From: Byssothecium circinans
Taxonomy: Eukaryota > Ascomycota > Dothideomycetes > Pleosporales > Massarinaceae
Direction: 5' to 3'
NCBI GenBank assembly: GCA_010015675.1
Contig: ML976996.1
Span: 361,131 to 378,106, forward strand
DNA length: 16,976 nt
Part shown: one piece after another, positions 1 to 9,243 of the stretch
Position numbering within the stretch: the first letter of the stretch is position 1
Layout: every line of letters starts with the position of its first letter
Notes under the pieces: generated by a model
The model's database searches: none
Told to the model about the DNA's origin: nothing
What the model saw: only the letters and a program-made list of their open reading frames with translations
Position numbers and translations under genes: made by a program

Positions 1-188
1 CGTAAGCTATAGCTATAAAATTTTAATAGTTACTAGTTTATATATATATCTATCTAGGTTTAAAATTTTAAAAGAAAATATTAAGATTTAGCTTTGTTAT
101 TAAGATAATACTAGTTGATGTTCCTTGCCAAGCATTTCTGCGCGGTTCAGTAGTGTGCGCGGTTTGGTGGTGCTTTATGTTATACTAT
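1..188. other. Unassigned AT-rich leader with a small GC-rich island
   Basis: No coding pattern is recognisable on either strand. Bases 1-117 are AT-rich. Bases 118-175 are clearly less RIP-altered, keeping CA and TG dinucleotides, and contain the 9-mer TGCGCGGTT twice (139-147 and 156-164, 17 bases apart). The Copia reading frame becomes followable from about 189, so the 5' part of that element (gag, protease, most of integrase) is missing or outside the window. The island could be the edge of another element. Confidence 0.4.
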
Positions 189-2231
189 CTAGATAATAAT
201 ACTATACGTTAATTAGCTTCTATTAAATTTAACCTATATAACGCACACTTTAAGATCAAGGCTAAGGTATCTTCTAATAATAATATACCTACTCTTCTAC
301 TTTCCTTAAACTTTTATCCTCTAGTCTATAAAGAGACTAATAAGTTTAAAGAGGATATTACTCTATATTAAGTAATTCTTAGCTCTACAGGTTCTCTACC
401 TTTAGTAACTAATTATTTATCTTTCTCTACTTCTATAGATAAGTAAGAAGTTTCTTAACCTACTAATACCTTTACTAAATTATTAGTAATAACCTAGGAA
501 TCTACTAGAAATCTAGGGGATAATTTAGAGGATATAGTTACCCCTAATATATTAACAAGTATACCTAACTTTAATAGGCTAGATATTAATACTAAAGGAG
601 ACTAATAGATAGTTTCCCCTTCTCCTCTACCTACTCATTAAGCTGTATTACTAATTATACTTATCCCTTCTTAATTAGAGGCTGTTAAGCGTACTTAGAC
701 TAGATAGATATTATAATACTCTAACTAAGATATAGATATTAACTACTCTCTACCTAATTAACTAGATACTTCTTAAGTTTATTAACGCAATATTCTTTTA
801 AAGGGAGCTAAGCGTGCTTAACTCTAACTTACTTTTACTTTAGTAACCTTTAGTTATTACTTTACTTTATTACTAATATTACCTACTTTACGTACTCTTC
901 TTTTAAGCTTACTACTTCCTCCTTAGAACTATTAAGAGTTTATAAGATATCCTAAGCGTAAGTAATTTTAAGGTGCTATAAACACTAAGCTTAAATCCCT
1001 TATAGAGATAAAGACCTAGCGTAAGGCTTTACTTAAGGAGATTATAACTTACATTAAGAATATTATTCCTAGCTAATAGGTATAGGATTACAAAGATAAT
1101 AGTTCTAGCTACTTATTAAAGTTTAAGGCGCGTATTATTGCTTATAGTAAATTATAGTAGAAGCTAGACTTCTACTAGAGTATATATGCCTATATTATCT
1201 ATATAACTACTCTCTAAGCTATTTTCGCCCTTATAGCTCTATATAATCTAGAGTATAAGCAATACAATATTATAACAGCTTACCTAAATGCACACCTATA
1301 ACTAAATAAGGTATAACTTATAAAAGTTCTACCTAGTTGCTTAGCTACTAGTATAATTATACAACTACTCTAAAGTATCTATAGTCTCTATAAGTCTATA
1401 CTTTAATAGTATAATAACTTTAAGGTATTACTAAAGGATCTTAGCTTTATACTAATTAAAGTAGATCTATATATCTTTATTAATAGTACTAGTGCTATTA
1501 TTATAGCTTATATAGATAATCTTATTCTTGCCGCCCTTTCCTCTGCTGCTCTATAAGGACTTAAGAAGCTCTTATTTAGCTAATATAAAATGTGGGATCT
1601 TAGGCCTCTTTTCTTCTATCTAGGTATAAAGATTAAATATAATTAACCTAATAGAAAGCTTACTATTTCTATAATATCTTACTTTAAGCGTCTAGTATCT
1701 AACTATTATATAGAGAACTTTAACTTAGTTTAAACTCTATTACCTACTACTATATTAAGTAAAGAACTCTTATATACTCTAAATAGAAATCTAGATATAA
1801 CTAAGTATTACTAGTTACTAGTTACCTATCTACTCTATCTAACCTTAATCTACTAACCTAATTTAGCATAGTATATTAACTATATAGCTTACTTCTCTAG
1901 TAATCTAACTAAATATTAAATAGATTTACTAAAGCAGTTAGTTTAATATATTAATACTTAGCCTAACCTTAGTATTACCTATAATAGTAATAACCTTAAA
2001 GGCCTTATTAGTTATTATAACTTAACCTTTAGCAGCACACCTAACTGTAAGGCGCTAGCTAGTTATTATTTCTATCTTGCTAGTAGCCTTATCTTATATA
2101 AAGCGTACTAATAGTATATTGTAATTACTTCTTCTATAGAAGCTAAGTTTATGGCTATAATATATACCGCAAAGGAAGCCCTCTAGCTTTAATGCCTTCT
2201 TACTTAACTTAGTTACTTTAAGAAAGAACTA
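189..2231 (+). pseudogene. Ty1/Copia pol remnant, 5' portion: linker, reverse transcriptase, RNase H start
   Basis: This is the RIP-degraded polyprotein of a Ty1/Copia retrotransposon; the intact enzyme copies element RNA into DNA. One frame (codons starting at multiples of 3) can be followed throughout. About 189-900 is a low-complexity linker between integrase and RT. RT starts near 920: KFKARI (about 1120), then ITAYLNAHL (about 1270), matching the Copia V-TAFLNG motif. The catalytic YVDD box reads YIDN at 1509-1520. MWDLRPLFFYLGIKI near 1590 matches the Copia M-DLG-YFLGI motif. RNase H begins about 2000, and the Copia STEAEY-MA motif appears as SIEAKFMA (about 2130-2160). Many TAA/TAG codons lie at expected Gln/Trp positions. 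The frame stops at 2231 only because another element inserted there; it resumes at 8997. Gag, protease and most of integrase are not visible. Confidence 0.88.
2227..2231. repeat. Target site duplication AACTA, left copy
   Basis: The five bases directly before the 5' LTR are AACTA, and the same five follow the 3' LTR at 8992-8996. Five-base duplications are usual for Ty3/Gypsy integrases. Removing one copy plus the element restores the Copia reading frame exactly, which confirms the boundary. Confidence 0.93.
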
Positions 2232-2690
2232 TGTTATAATCTAGAAGCGGGGTCACTACACTTATGTAATAGACTAGCTGCGCGCCATAACTAGACAGGA
2301 GGTTACGGATAGTAAGCAAGGTCACGTAACTATCCTAGTGTCCTAGAGGTCCCAGAGGTCCTACAAGGGACTGGGACAGATAGGACAGATAAGATAAAGG
2401 GACGCAACTAGTATATAAATGAGCTCAATTCCTACTATGTAGAAATTATGTTTAACTTTCTTACTTAGGATTATAATCTATTTAGTATCTTATACTCTAT
2501 GATTACAAGCTTACCTAAGTTCACCCCTATACGCCCTTTAGACAAACATTACCACGTACTATTAGAGTATAATAGTGTGTTATAAATTAACATCCTAATA
2601 AGAACTAACTAAGCTCTAGAACCTTAAGCCCCCTTTATACCTAAAAGCTCTTTAAGCTATCCCTAGTATAAGCCCCTCTAGACCTTAATA
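2232..2690 (+). repeat. Gypsy 1 5' LTR (459 bp)
   Basis: It begins TGTTATAATC and ends in TTAATA, where the final TA is most simply a RIP-altered CA of the usual TG...CA ends. The copy at 8533-8991 has exactly the same length and aligns without gaps. My hand count finds about 45 differences, all but one of them transitions. A TATA-like box lies at 2412-2420, so U3 would occupy roughly the first 200 bases. Confidence 0.95.
2412..2420 (+). promoter_or_regulatory. TATA-like box in the Gypsy 1 5' LTR
   Basis: TATATAAAT lies in the middle of the LTR, where the U3 promoter of an LTR retrotransposon is expected. The 3' LTR equivalent (8713-8721) reads TATATAGAT. In a sequence this rich in TpA the match could be partly chance; position is the better argument. 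Confidence 0.4.
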
Positions 2691-2940
2691 TTTTAAACAC
2701 CCTTAAAGGATATCTAAGACACATGATATCTAATCCTATAGTAACGCTAGCAAGGTTACTAAACTAGATCTCTATCACGGAGATCGCGCTAAGCTTAAAG
2801 GATGGCTCCTATAAATTGATTTGTACTTTAAGTTTGTAGCAAGTATAATTAATAACGTAGATAAGGCCTCCTTCATCACGACCTACATGCGTGGCAACGC
2901 TAAATGATAGATTAACCCTTACCTCGCTAAATACCTAGAC

Positions 2941-2973
<33 letters not shown>
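2941..2973 (+). repeat. (AAT)11 microsatellite inside gag
   Basis: Eleven perfect AAT units lie in frame with gag and encode poly-Asn; on the other strand they read as poly-Ile. The repeat contains no CpA or TpG, so RIP cannot alter it. Its perfection amid degraded sequence suggests expansion after, or independent of, the RIP damage. Confidence 0.97.
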
Positions 2974-2974
<1 letters not shown>

Positions 2975-4634
2975 TTATGATACTCTTTAAAAACTACACT
3001 TAGTTTAAGACCCACCTTAGATAGGTCTTTAGAGTCTTGAACGAAGAATCTATCGTAGGAAGGGTAGTGCAGCGCCTTAAACAATAATGATCGGCCGCTG
3101 AATACGCCGTAGAGTTCTAACACTACGCGATTTAGACAGGCTAGGAGGACAAGGCACTAATAACTATATATAGATAAGGCCTTAAGGATACTGTTAAGAC
3201 TAAGCTTATAAAATCTAGAGCTGCTTTAACAACCTTAAAGGAACTATACCAAGAATCTATTAGGATTAACGCAGAGTTATATGAGTTAGCTTCAGAATTA
3301 CGCTAGGATAGACGTGGTGGACTTAGCATAGGCAGATTAAAAAGTACTTATACTAAACTAAGGTACTTCCCTATAGTGAAGCTAAAAAACTAATACTTAG
3401 ATCTTTATAGGCTGTAATCTATGCAGCTTAACAACGTTAAGAAAGGGAAAGGGAAGGGCTACTACTATAAGAAAGAAGCTAGGACGTACTACTTATGCGG
3501 GAAGATAGGCTACATCGCTAGGAACTGTCGTACAAAGCTAGGAAGAGCTAAGCATACGGTCTAATAATAGTTAAATATGATTACAGCATCCTATGCTCTA
3601 GGATGCCTCCCTAGTATTAAAGAAGATGACGAATGAGAAGTAATTAATTTAGGCGAAGAAAAAGAAGGAGCTGTTAGATAGAGAATACAAGAGTTATCTA
3701 TTAGGAAAAGGGTTAGCGAAGCAGCTAATTAGATATAGCATAATAAGGAAGTAGACACTATAGATGATAAAGTCTAGGACTTCCTTAATAATCCTAACTA
3801 ACCCCTTAACGCGAGAGAATAGTAACTTTAGGATTACCTGCTTAGCGAACGAGCTAAGGATAATGATAGAACATCGTAGGCTAATAGAGCTCTTTAAATT
3901 ATTAGTAGAAAGGAAAAGTACTTTAGAAAAGAAAACTAAGACCCCTACGACTCTAGATTATAGCATACTAAAATCACGCGAGGAAACCATCCACGATGGA
4001 CAGATGAAGACCTAATGTAGTATGATAGTGAAGTCACACTAGATAATAATGAACTAATAGATTAAGGACGCTTAAGATACAACAACTAGTACCTAAAGCT
4101 AAGCGTAAGACTTAATGATAAGTGCCTATATAAAGATCTGAACCCTAGGCCTAGGAAATAATAGAAGCTAAGGCACAGGCAAGAGAAAGCTTATAAAAAG
4201 CAAGCTAACTAGGTAGACTAAGAGCTTAAAGTAAAGGAAGGCTTCTAATAAGCTACATAGAAGGTAGGAACGCCTAAGGAACTGCGGTATAATATAGACT
4301 ATTAAAATAAAAACTATGAAAAGCTTAGCTTTACCTAGTGCAATAACGACAGTTATCTTACCTACTATGATATAAATGTAGGAGTGAACTATTTTCTAAC
4401 TATTAAAAAAGACTATAAGTTTGAATAGTACGACTACTATAACGATAAGTGCCTAATACATTTGTACGATAAATAAGCACGACCATAGTTCCTAGGCAAG
4501 GAAGACCCTACAGAACTAATGAAGATGAACATAGTTGTCAACAGCATTTATACTTAGAATAAGTGGCAAACGTGCTTATACCCTAGGTGCGAAGGACACG
4601 CTAAGGAGAAAGAGAAGAATAGATTTAAAGCATC

Positions 4635-4641
4635 TTTTTTA
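4635..4641 (+). other. Candidate -1 frameshift heptamer TTTTTTA at the gag-pol junction
   Basis: In the gag frame the codons are TCT TTT TTA GAC, so the heptamer is phased T TTT TTA, the canonical X-XXY-YYZ form. Slipping back one base enters the pol frame, which is free of stops from 4641 through the protease motif at 4749. Gag meets a stop at 4678. Caveat: the T at 4640 precedes A and could be a RIP-converted C, so the ancestral heptamer may have differed. No strong downstream stem was seen. Confidence 0.5.
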
Positions 4642-7600
4642 GACCCTCACCTAACACTGCTAAAGGGCTGTATACCCTAGAAGCAGCAGGCGAACGCCTA
4701 ATTAAGATCCTAATCCGTCTTGATAGAAGAAGAATAAAGGCATTAGTAGACTTAGGATTATAAGCAAACTATATCTTAATATAAGTAGTAATCTTAGTAG
4801 GACTAAGACCATTTTAGAAAAGTAAACCCTACCTACTACTTGTAGCAAATAGATAAGTAATGCTAGAACAACCTATAGTTAAAGATAAGGTCATCTTAAT
4901 ACCTATGAAAATCTACTACTATAGCGAATAGATTACCCTAGACTGTTTTAGGATGGCCACTCACGACGTTATATTAGGAATTCCTTGGCTAAAGAAGCAT
5001 AACCCAGTAATTGACTAGAAGAATGACATGATATCGTTAGTAAACTGCGCCTGCTAGCGCACTTTAAGGCCTACGCATTGGCAGCGATTAATAGTAGATA
5101 AGAAGGCAATTAATAACATTACTTTAACAAAGACGCGTTTAGCGAGAACGGTTAACTCTATGGATGCTGTTTAGTTAATAGATTAACAAGTAAAAGTAAA
5201 GGAGAAAAAGGCACCTCTAGAGATCCCTAAAGAGTATAGAGAATAGGAGCACCTCTTTTAGAAAGACGTAGGCGCTATAACGCTACCTAAGCATTAACCC
5301 TAGGACTATAAGATTATGCTACAGGAAGGAAAGTAACTAACTTTTAGACTAATCTATTAACTATTAGAGAAAGAGCTACAGGCTCTATAGGACTATATTA
5401 ACAAAAGTATAATAAAAGGCTATATACAAGAGTTAAAGTCACTAGTAGGATACCTAGTCCTTTTCACCTTAAAGAAGGATAGATTACTATGACTATATGT
5501 AAACTTTCAGAAATTAAATAAGATTATAGTTAAGAATCATTATCTATTGCCTAACATTAGAGAACTACAGGATTAACTAGCGTGTGTAAAAATATTCATA
5601 GCCCTCAACCTATAAGATGGATATTACCTAATCCGCATAAAGGAAGGCGAAGAATAGAAGATAGCGTTTAGAATATAGTATAGACATTATAAATATACTA
5701 TAATACCTTTTAGTCTTACTAACGCCCTAGCAACTTTTTAAGTGTTAATTAATAACGTGTTGCGAATACACCTAGACATCTTTATAATCGCATACTTAGA
5801 TAATATACTTATCTATTTAGAAAACGTTAAAGAACATGTAGGACATGTTAAATAAGTGCTTTCATACTTAGATGCTGCAAACCTACGCCTTAAGCTAGAA
5901 AAATGCAAATTCTATAAGGAGGAACTTAACTTCCTAGGATTTATAGTTAACACCATAGGGGTCAAGATAAGCCTAAAGAAAATACAGATGGTATAAGACT
6001 AGCTAATGCTAATAATAGTTAAGAGAGTGTAAGAATTCCTTAGATTCTGCAACTTTAATAGAAGGTTTATTAAGGAATACGCCTTAATAACCTTACCCCT
6101 AGTAGGGCTTACTAGGAAGGACGTACTCTTTAAATAGTTAGAAAAACAGGAAAAAGCATTTAAGACCTTAAAAGAAAAATGCATAAGCCTACTAGTATTA
6201 GTAGCATTTAGGAGTAGAGAACTAATAAAGATTAAAATAGACGCGTCTAACCTTGCACTTAGAGTAGTAGCTAGCTAGATAAGAAATGGCTAGTAGCACC
6301 CTATTACCTACTACTTAAGAAAGTTCTCTAGACTAGAGGAATAATATAACGTACATGATAAGGAGCTAATAGCTATTATAGATTCACTAAAGCACTAAAG
6401 AGTGTACGTAGAAAGCTGCTTTAAACTTACTATCTTTACTAACTATAAGAACCTACTCTACTTCATGATAATAAAATAACTTAATAGAAGATAAGTTAGA
6501 TAGTCTAAGTTACTTAAATAATACAAATTTAAGATTATGTACACACTTAGCAAAGACAACGGACGGGCCGACGCCCTTAGCCAACGGAGCAATATCGCAG
6601 GAACAAAAGAAACTATTAAAGCACTAATATTACGAGCTAATAAGAACGGATCCTTAGGACTGGCCTAGCAGCTAAATGGCATCCTACGCATTAACAATAA
6701 AGTACTAGAGGAACTATAGGAGGAAATTATATAATAATATTATAATAATCCTGTACATAGACACCCTGGCATTCAAAGGACTATTAAACTAATTTAGAGG
6801 AATTATAAGTTTAAAGGCATAAAGGAAAAGGTTATACGTTTTATTAGTAAGTGCGTAGACTACTAAAGAAATAAGCACAGCATATACGCATCTTATAGAG
6901 AAATGCAACCTATTAAGTTATTAAGAGAACTATAAGAAGACATTTCTATAGACTTTGTAATAGGTCTACTAGTGTTAAGAGACCTTATAACTAGAATAAC
7001 TTATAACGCCATCTTAGTAATTATTAATAGATTTATAAAATATGTGGAAATAGTACCATTTAGAAATAACTATAACGCGGAATAACTTAGATACGTAATC
7101 TTAGATTAACTTATTAGATACTATAGCATACTAAAATTAATTATTAGTAATAGAGACAAGCTCTTTACATTAAACTACTAGAAGACGCTAATAGCTGTAA
7201 TTAGAATAAAACGTAAGCTATCCACAGCATATCATCTATAAATAGATAGGTAGACTAAAAGAATAAATTATATAATAAAGACATATCTATAAATCTACAG
7301 CAATACCTAGTAGAATAATTAGGTTTCCCTTTTACCTATAGCTTAACTAGCGTATAATAATAAGATATTAGAATCTACGGGATAAACGCTATTTTACGTA
7401 AACTATAGGAAGTACCTAAATCTCTTTAAACGCACACTACTAGGAGGTAAGGCAGCGGTAGCTTTAATAATAATAGAGGACTTAAAGAACGTACACTAAC
7501 AGTTATAGGTTAGCCTTAAAATGGCATAATGTAAAAGTATTTTATATGTAAACATAAAATAAAAAATGGCACCTTAGCTAGAGAGAGGGGATAGAGTATA

Positions 7601-8015
7601 CTTACTTATAAAAAATCTTTGCATAAAATAACTAAGCAAGGGACTAGACAACATTAAAGTTAGACTATTTTTAATATAGGCTAGGACAAGCCCTATTAAC
7701 TACCAACTCTAGCTACCTAAAGAAGCTAAGATACACCTAGTTTTCTACATATCTAGGTTAGAACTAGTAGACCCTAAGACGCTATTACAGAAAACATTCT
7801 ATTATAAAGTTAAGGAGGAAAATGAATTTAAAGTTAAGAAGATCATGGACTAGAGAGATTAAAAAGGTAGAAGAGAATACCTAATTAAATAAAAAAGTTA
7901 CCTAGAGAATAAGAATATATAAGAACTAGTTACATACCTTATAGGTTATAAGTATCTCCTAAAGCACTAGCATTAACATTCTAAAAAGGTAACTAATTAA
8001 TAGTAGTAGCACTAA
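4641..8015 (+). pseudogene. pol: Gypsy 1 pol pseudogene: protease, RT, RNase H, integrase, chromodomain
   Basis: About 1,125 codons in one uninterrupted frame, with many RIP stops. Protease: D-L-G-L at 4749 in place of D-S-G-(S/A). RT spans about 5290-5990, with INALNL-type and FGLTNAP-type blocks still visible; the YLDD box is YLDN at 5793-5804. RNase H spans about 6150-6560 (DASNLAL near 6240). Integrase spans about 6730-7550: an HHCC-like zinc region at 6750-6870 (one Cys now Tyr), then the catalytic Asp at 6951 retained, the second Asp now Asn (7149), and the Glu 36 residues further on now Lys (7257). Those last two confirm D-x35-E spacing. A chromodomain lies at about 7818-7970 (EYLIK*K-YLENKNI). 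In chromoviruses it steers integration to marked chromatin, typically H3K9-methylated. The exact stop is uncertain, somewhere in 7998-8015. Confidence 0.93.
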
Positions 8016-8421
8016 GTGCGGCTTCTAGGTTTACTAAAGCGATATCTTAAAGTAGGGCCTCCTATGCTTCTAACGCCTCTAATTCCTCTATAGATGACAT
8101 TCCCTTATTAAACATTTTCTACTCCTTTTAATAAAGTAGTTTCTTTTATTTATGAAGCCTTAAGAGCTTCTCCCTTACTAGACGGGCGCGCTATAGAGCG
8201 GCCTTAGCGATATCCTTTTCTACACGTAAGTGAGCCTCCTCTTCCTCCTTTAACGCCTTAAGGCGACCCATCTCTTTATTAATTTTTAAGAAATCTGGCA
8301 AAGGTAAACCTGCAGGTTCATATGAGCTGCGCCTAGCACGAGTGTAGTTATTATAACGCTTATGCAGGGATAATAGTTTGTAAGGGAGTTAGTGGTTAGT
8401 GTAGTAGGAATAAGTGACCAT
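7981..8421 (-). pseudogene. Gypsy 1 accessory gene, antisense and convergent to pol; coiled-coil protein of unknown function
   Basis: On the - strand an ATG at 8421 opens a frame of 142-146 codons, ending at a TAG at 7993 or 7981, so its tail meets or overlaps the end of pol. It is coding-like. Seven internal stops are all TAA/TAG convertible from CAA, CAG or TGG, and the residues between them are coherent. The N-terminus (about residues 1-45) is rich in Tyr where Cys may have stood, including KRYNNY, readable as KRCxxC. SSYEPAGLPLPDFLK follows, then a strongly charged, probably coiled-coil region (KALKEEEEAHLRVEKD), and near the C-terminus SSIEELEALEA. The ATG lies 111 bases inside the 3' LTR edge. 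I do not recognise the family. A similar gene sits at the same place in Gypsy 3 (15186-15692). It is not part of the standard gag-pol set. Confidence 0.68.
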
Positions 8422-8518
8422 AGTAAAGGAACTATAACTGTTGATATGATTAGTAAGTTAATAGCGATAACGAACAGAATAAGAGGGTAGTTATTAACTT
8501 ATAAGGATATTAAGCTCT

Positions 8519-8532
8519 AAGAGGGGGGATAG
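8519..8532 (+). other. Polypurine tract of Gypsy 1
   Basis: AAGAGGGGGGATAG directly precedes the TG that opens the 3' LTR. This is the expected primer site for plus-strand DNA synthesis and fixes the LTR boundary. It is almost pure purine and lacks CpA, so RIP left it legible. Confidence 0.85.
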
Positions 8533-8991
8533 TGTTATAATCTAGAAGTAGGGTTACTATACTTATGTAATAGACTAGCTACGCGCCATAACTAGATAGG
8601 AGGTTATAGATAGTAAGTAAGGTTACGTGACTATCCTAGTGTCCTAGAGGTCCTAGAGGTCCTATAAGGGACTAGGATGGATAAGACAGATAGGATGAAG
8701 GGACGTAACTAGTATATAGATAAGCTTAATTCCTACTATGTAGAAATCATAATTAACCTTCTTACTTAGGATTATAATCTATTTAGTATCTCATACTCTA
8801 TGATTACAAGCTTACCTAAGTTCACCCCTGTACGCTCTCTAGACGAACATTACCACGTACTATTAGAGTACAACAGCGTGTCATGAATTGACATCCTGAT
8901 AAGAACTAACCAAGCTCTAGAACCTTAAGCCCTCTTTGTACCTAAAAGCTCTTCGAGCCATCCCTAGTATAAGCCCCTCTAGACCTTAATA
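8533..8991 (+). repeat. Gypsy 1 3' LTR (459 bp)
   Basis: It aligns gap-free with 2232-2690. In the first half this copy is usually the more T/A-converted one; in the last half the 5' copy is. So RIP hit the two LTRs in different patches. It ends TTAATA and is followed by the AACTA target duplication. Confidence 0.95.
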
Positions 8992-8996
8992 AACTA
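8992..8996. repeat. Target site duplication AACTA, right copy
   Basis: Identical to 2227-2231. Together the two copies bracket the two LTRs and show that Gypsy 1 inserted once and has not rearranged since. Confidence 0.93.
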
Positions 8997-9243
8997 CTGC
9001 CTATTAAATTACGCGTTAACTGTAAACTAGCTATCTAAATAATCTATAGTAAAGGATAATATGCTTATATAAAGTATATTAATATCTACTATTACTACGC
9101 TAAGTAAGAAGCTTATAAAGGACGTATTAATATTATATATATTCCTAGAGTAGCTATAGCAGCTAATAGTTTAATAAAGCCCTTAGGTAATACCTAATTC
9201 TATAGTTTCTTAAACCTTATTTAACTTTAGACTATATTAGTTA
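8997..9243 (+). pseudogene. Ty1/Copia pol remnant, 3' portion: end of RNase H
   Basis: This is the continuation of the Copia frame broken at 2231. Joining ...KKEL (2220-2231) to LPIKLRVNCKLAI (8997 on) keeps the frame. The typical Copia C-terminal RNase H signatures follow: KYINIYYYYAK (the KHIDIRYH-type motif, about 9078), GRINIIYIP (about 9120) and NSLIKPL (the DGLTKPL-type motif, about 9165-9185). Stops again fall at probable Gln sites. The protein end is uncertain, with the frame fading in 9190-9243. Confidence 0.88.

Larger units (their letters stand above)
2691..4680 (+). pseudogene. gag: Gypsy 1 gag pseudogene (capsid/nucleocapsid polyprotein)
   Basis: Gag forms the particle that packages element RNA. 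Frame 1 is clearly coding from 2752 (LYHGDRAKLKGWLL near 2770 is typical of fungal Gypsy capsids); the true start in 2691-2752 is unclear. An in-frame run of 11 Asn codons lies at 2941-2973. The zinc knuckle at 3487-3528 has C-x2-C-x4-H-x4-C spacing, but its first Cys and its His now read Tyr. A long charged region follows (3590-4320). Three C-x4-C-x2-H motifs then appear at 4339, 4435 and 4573, some Cys/His being Tyr. About 640 codons in one frame without indels, with many TAG/TAA at likely Gln/Trp sites. An open stretch at 3764-4015 in another frame is a shadow of this gene. Pol continues in the -1 frame from about 4641. Confidence 0.88.
2232..8991 (+). mobile_element. Gypsy 1: complete, RIP-inactivated Ty3/Gypsy chromovirus, 6760 bp
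   Basis: This full-length LTR retrotransposon is inserted in the RNase H region of a Copia element. It has two 459-bp LTRs, an exact 5-bp target duplication and a polypurine tract directly before the 3' LTR. Gag is followed by pol in the order protease, RT, RNase H, integrase, chromodomain, which defines a chromovirus. Beyond pol lies an extra gene on the opposite strand. Gag (frame 1) and pol (frame 0) can each be followed end to end without a visible indel; the damage is almost entirely point transitions. No convincing tRNA primer-binding site is seen after 2690, possibly because RIP altered it. The element cannot be autonomous now. Confidence 0.95.

Noticed and set aside
2935..3123. 62-codon minus-strand frame with poly-Ile
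   Set aside because: Antisense shadow of gag; the poly-Ile run is only the complement of the (AAT)11 repeat.
3764..4015. 83-codon open frame on the plus strand
   Set aside because: It lies in a different frame from gag, which reads coherently here (for example DFLNNPN and NARE) apart from RIP stops. It is a shadow frame.
5999..6184. 61-codon minus-strand frame
   Set aside because: Antisense shadow of the RT/RNase H connection in Gypsy 1 pol, with no coding features of its own.
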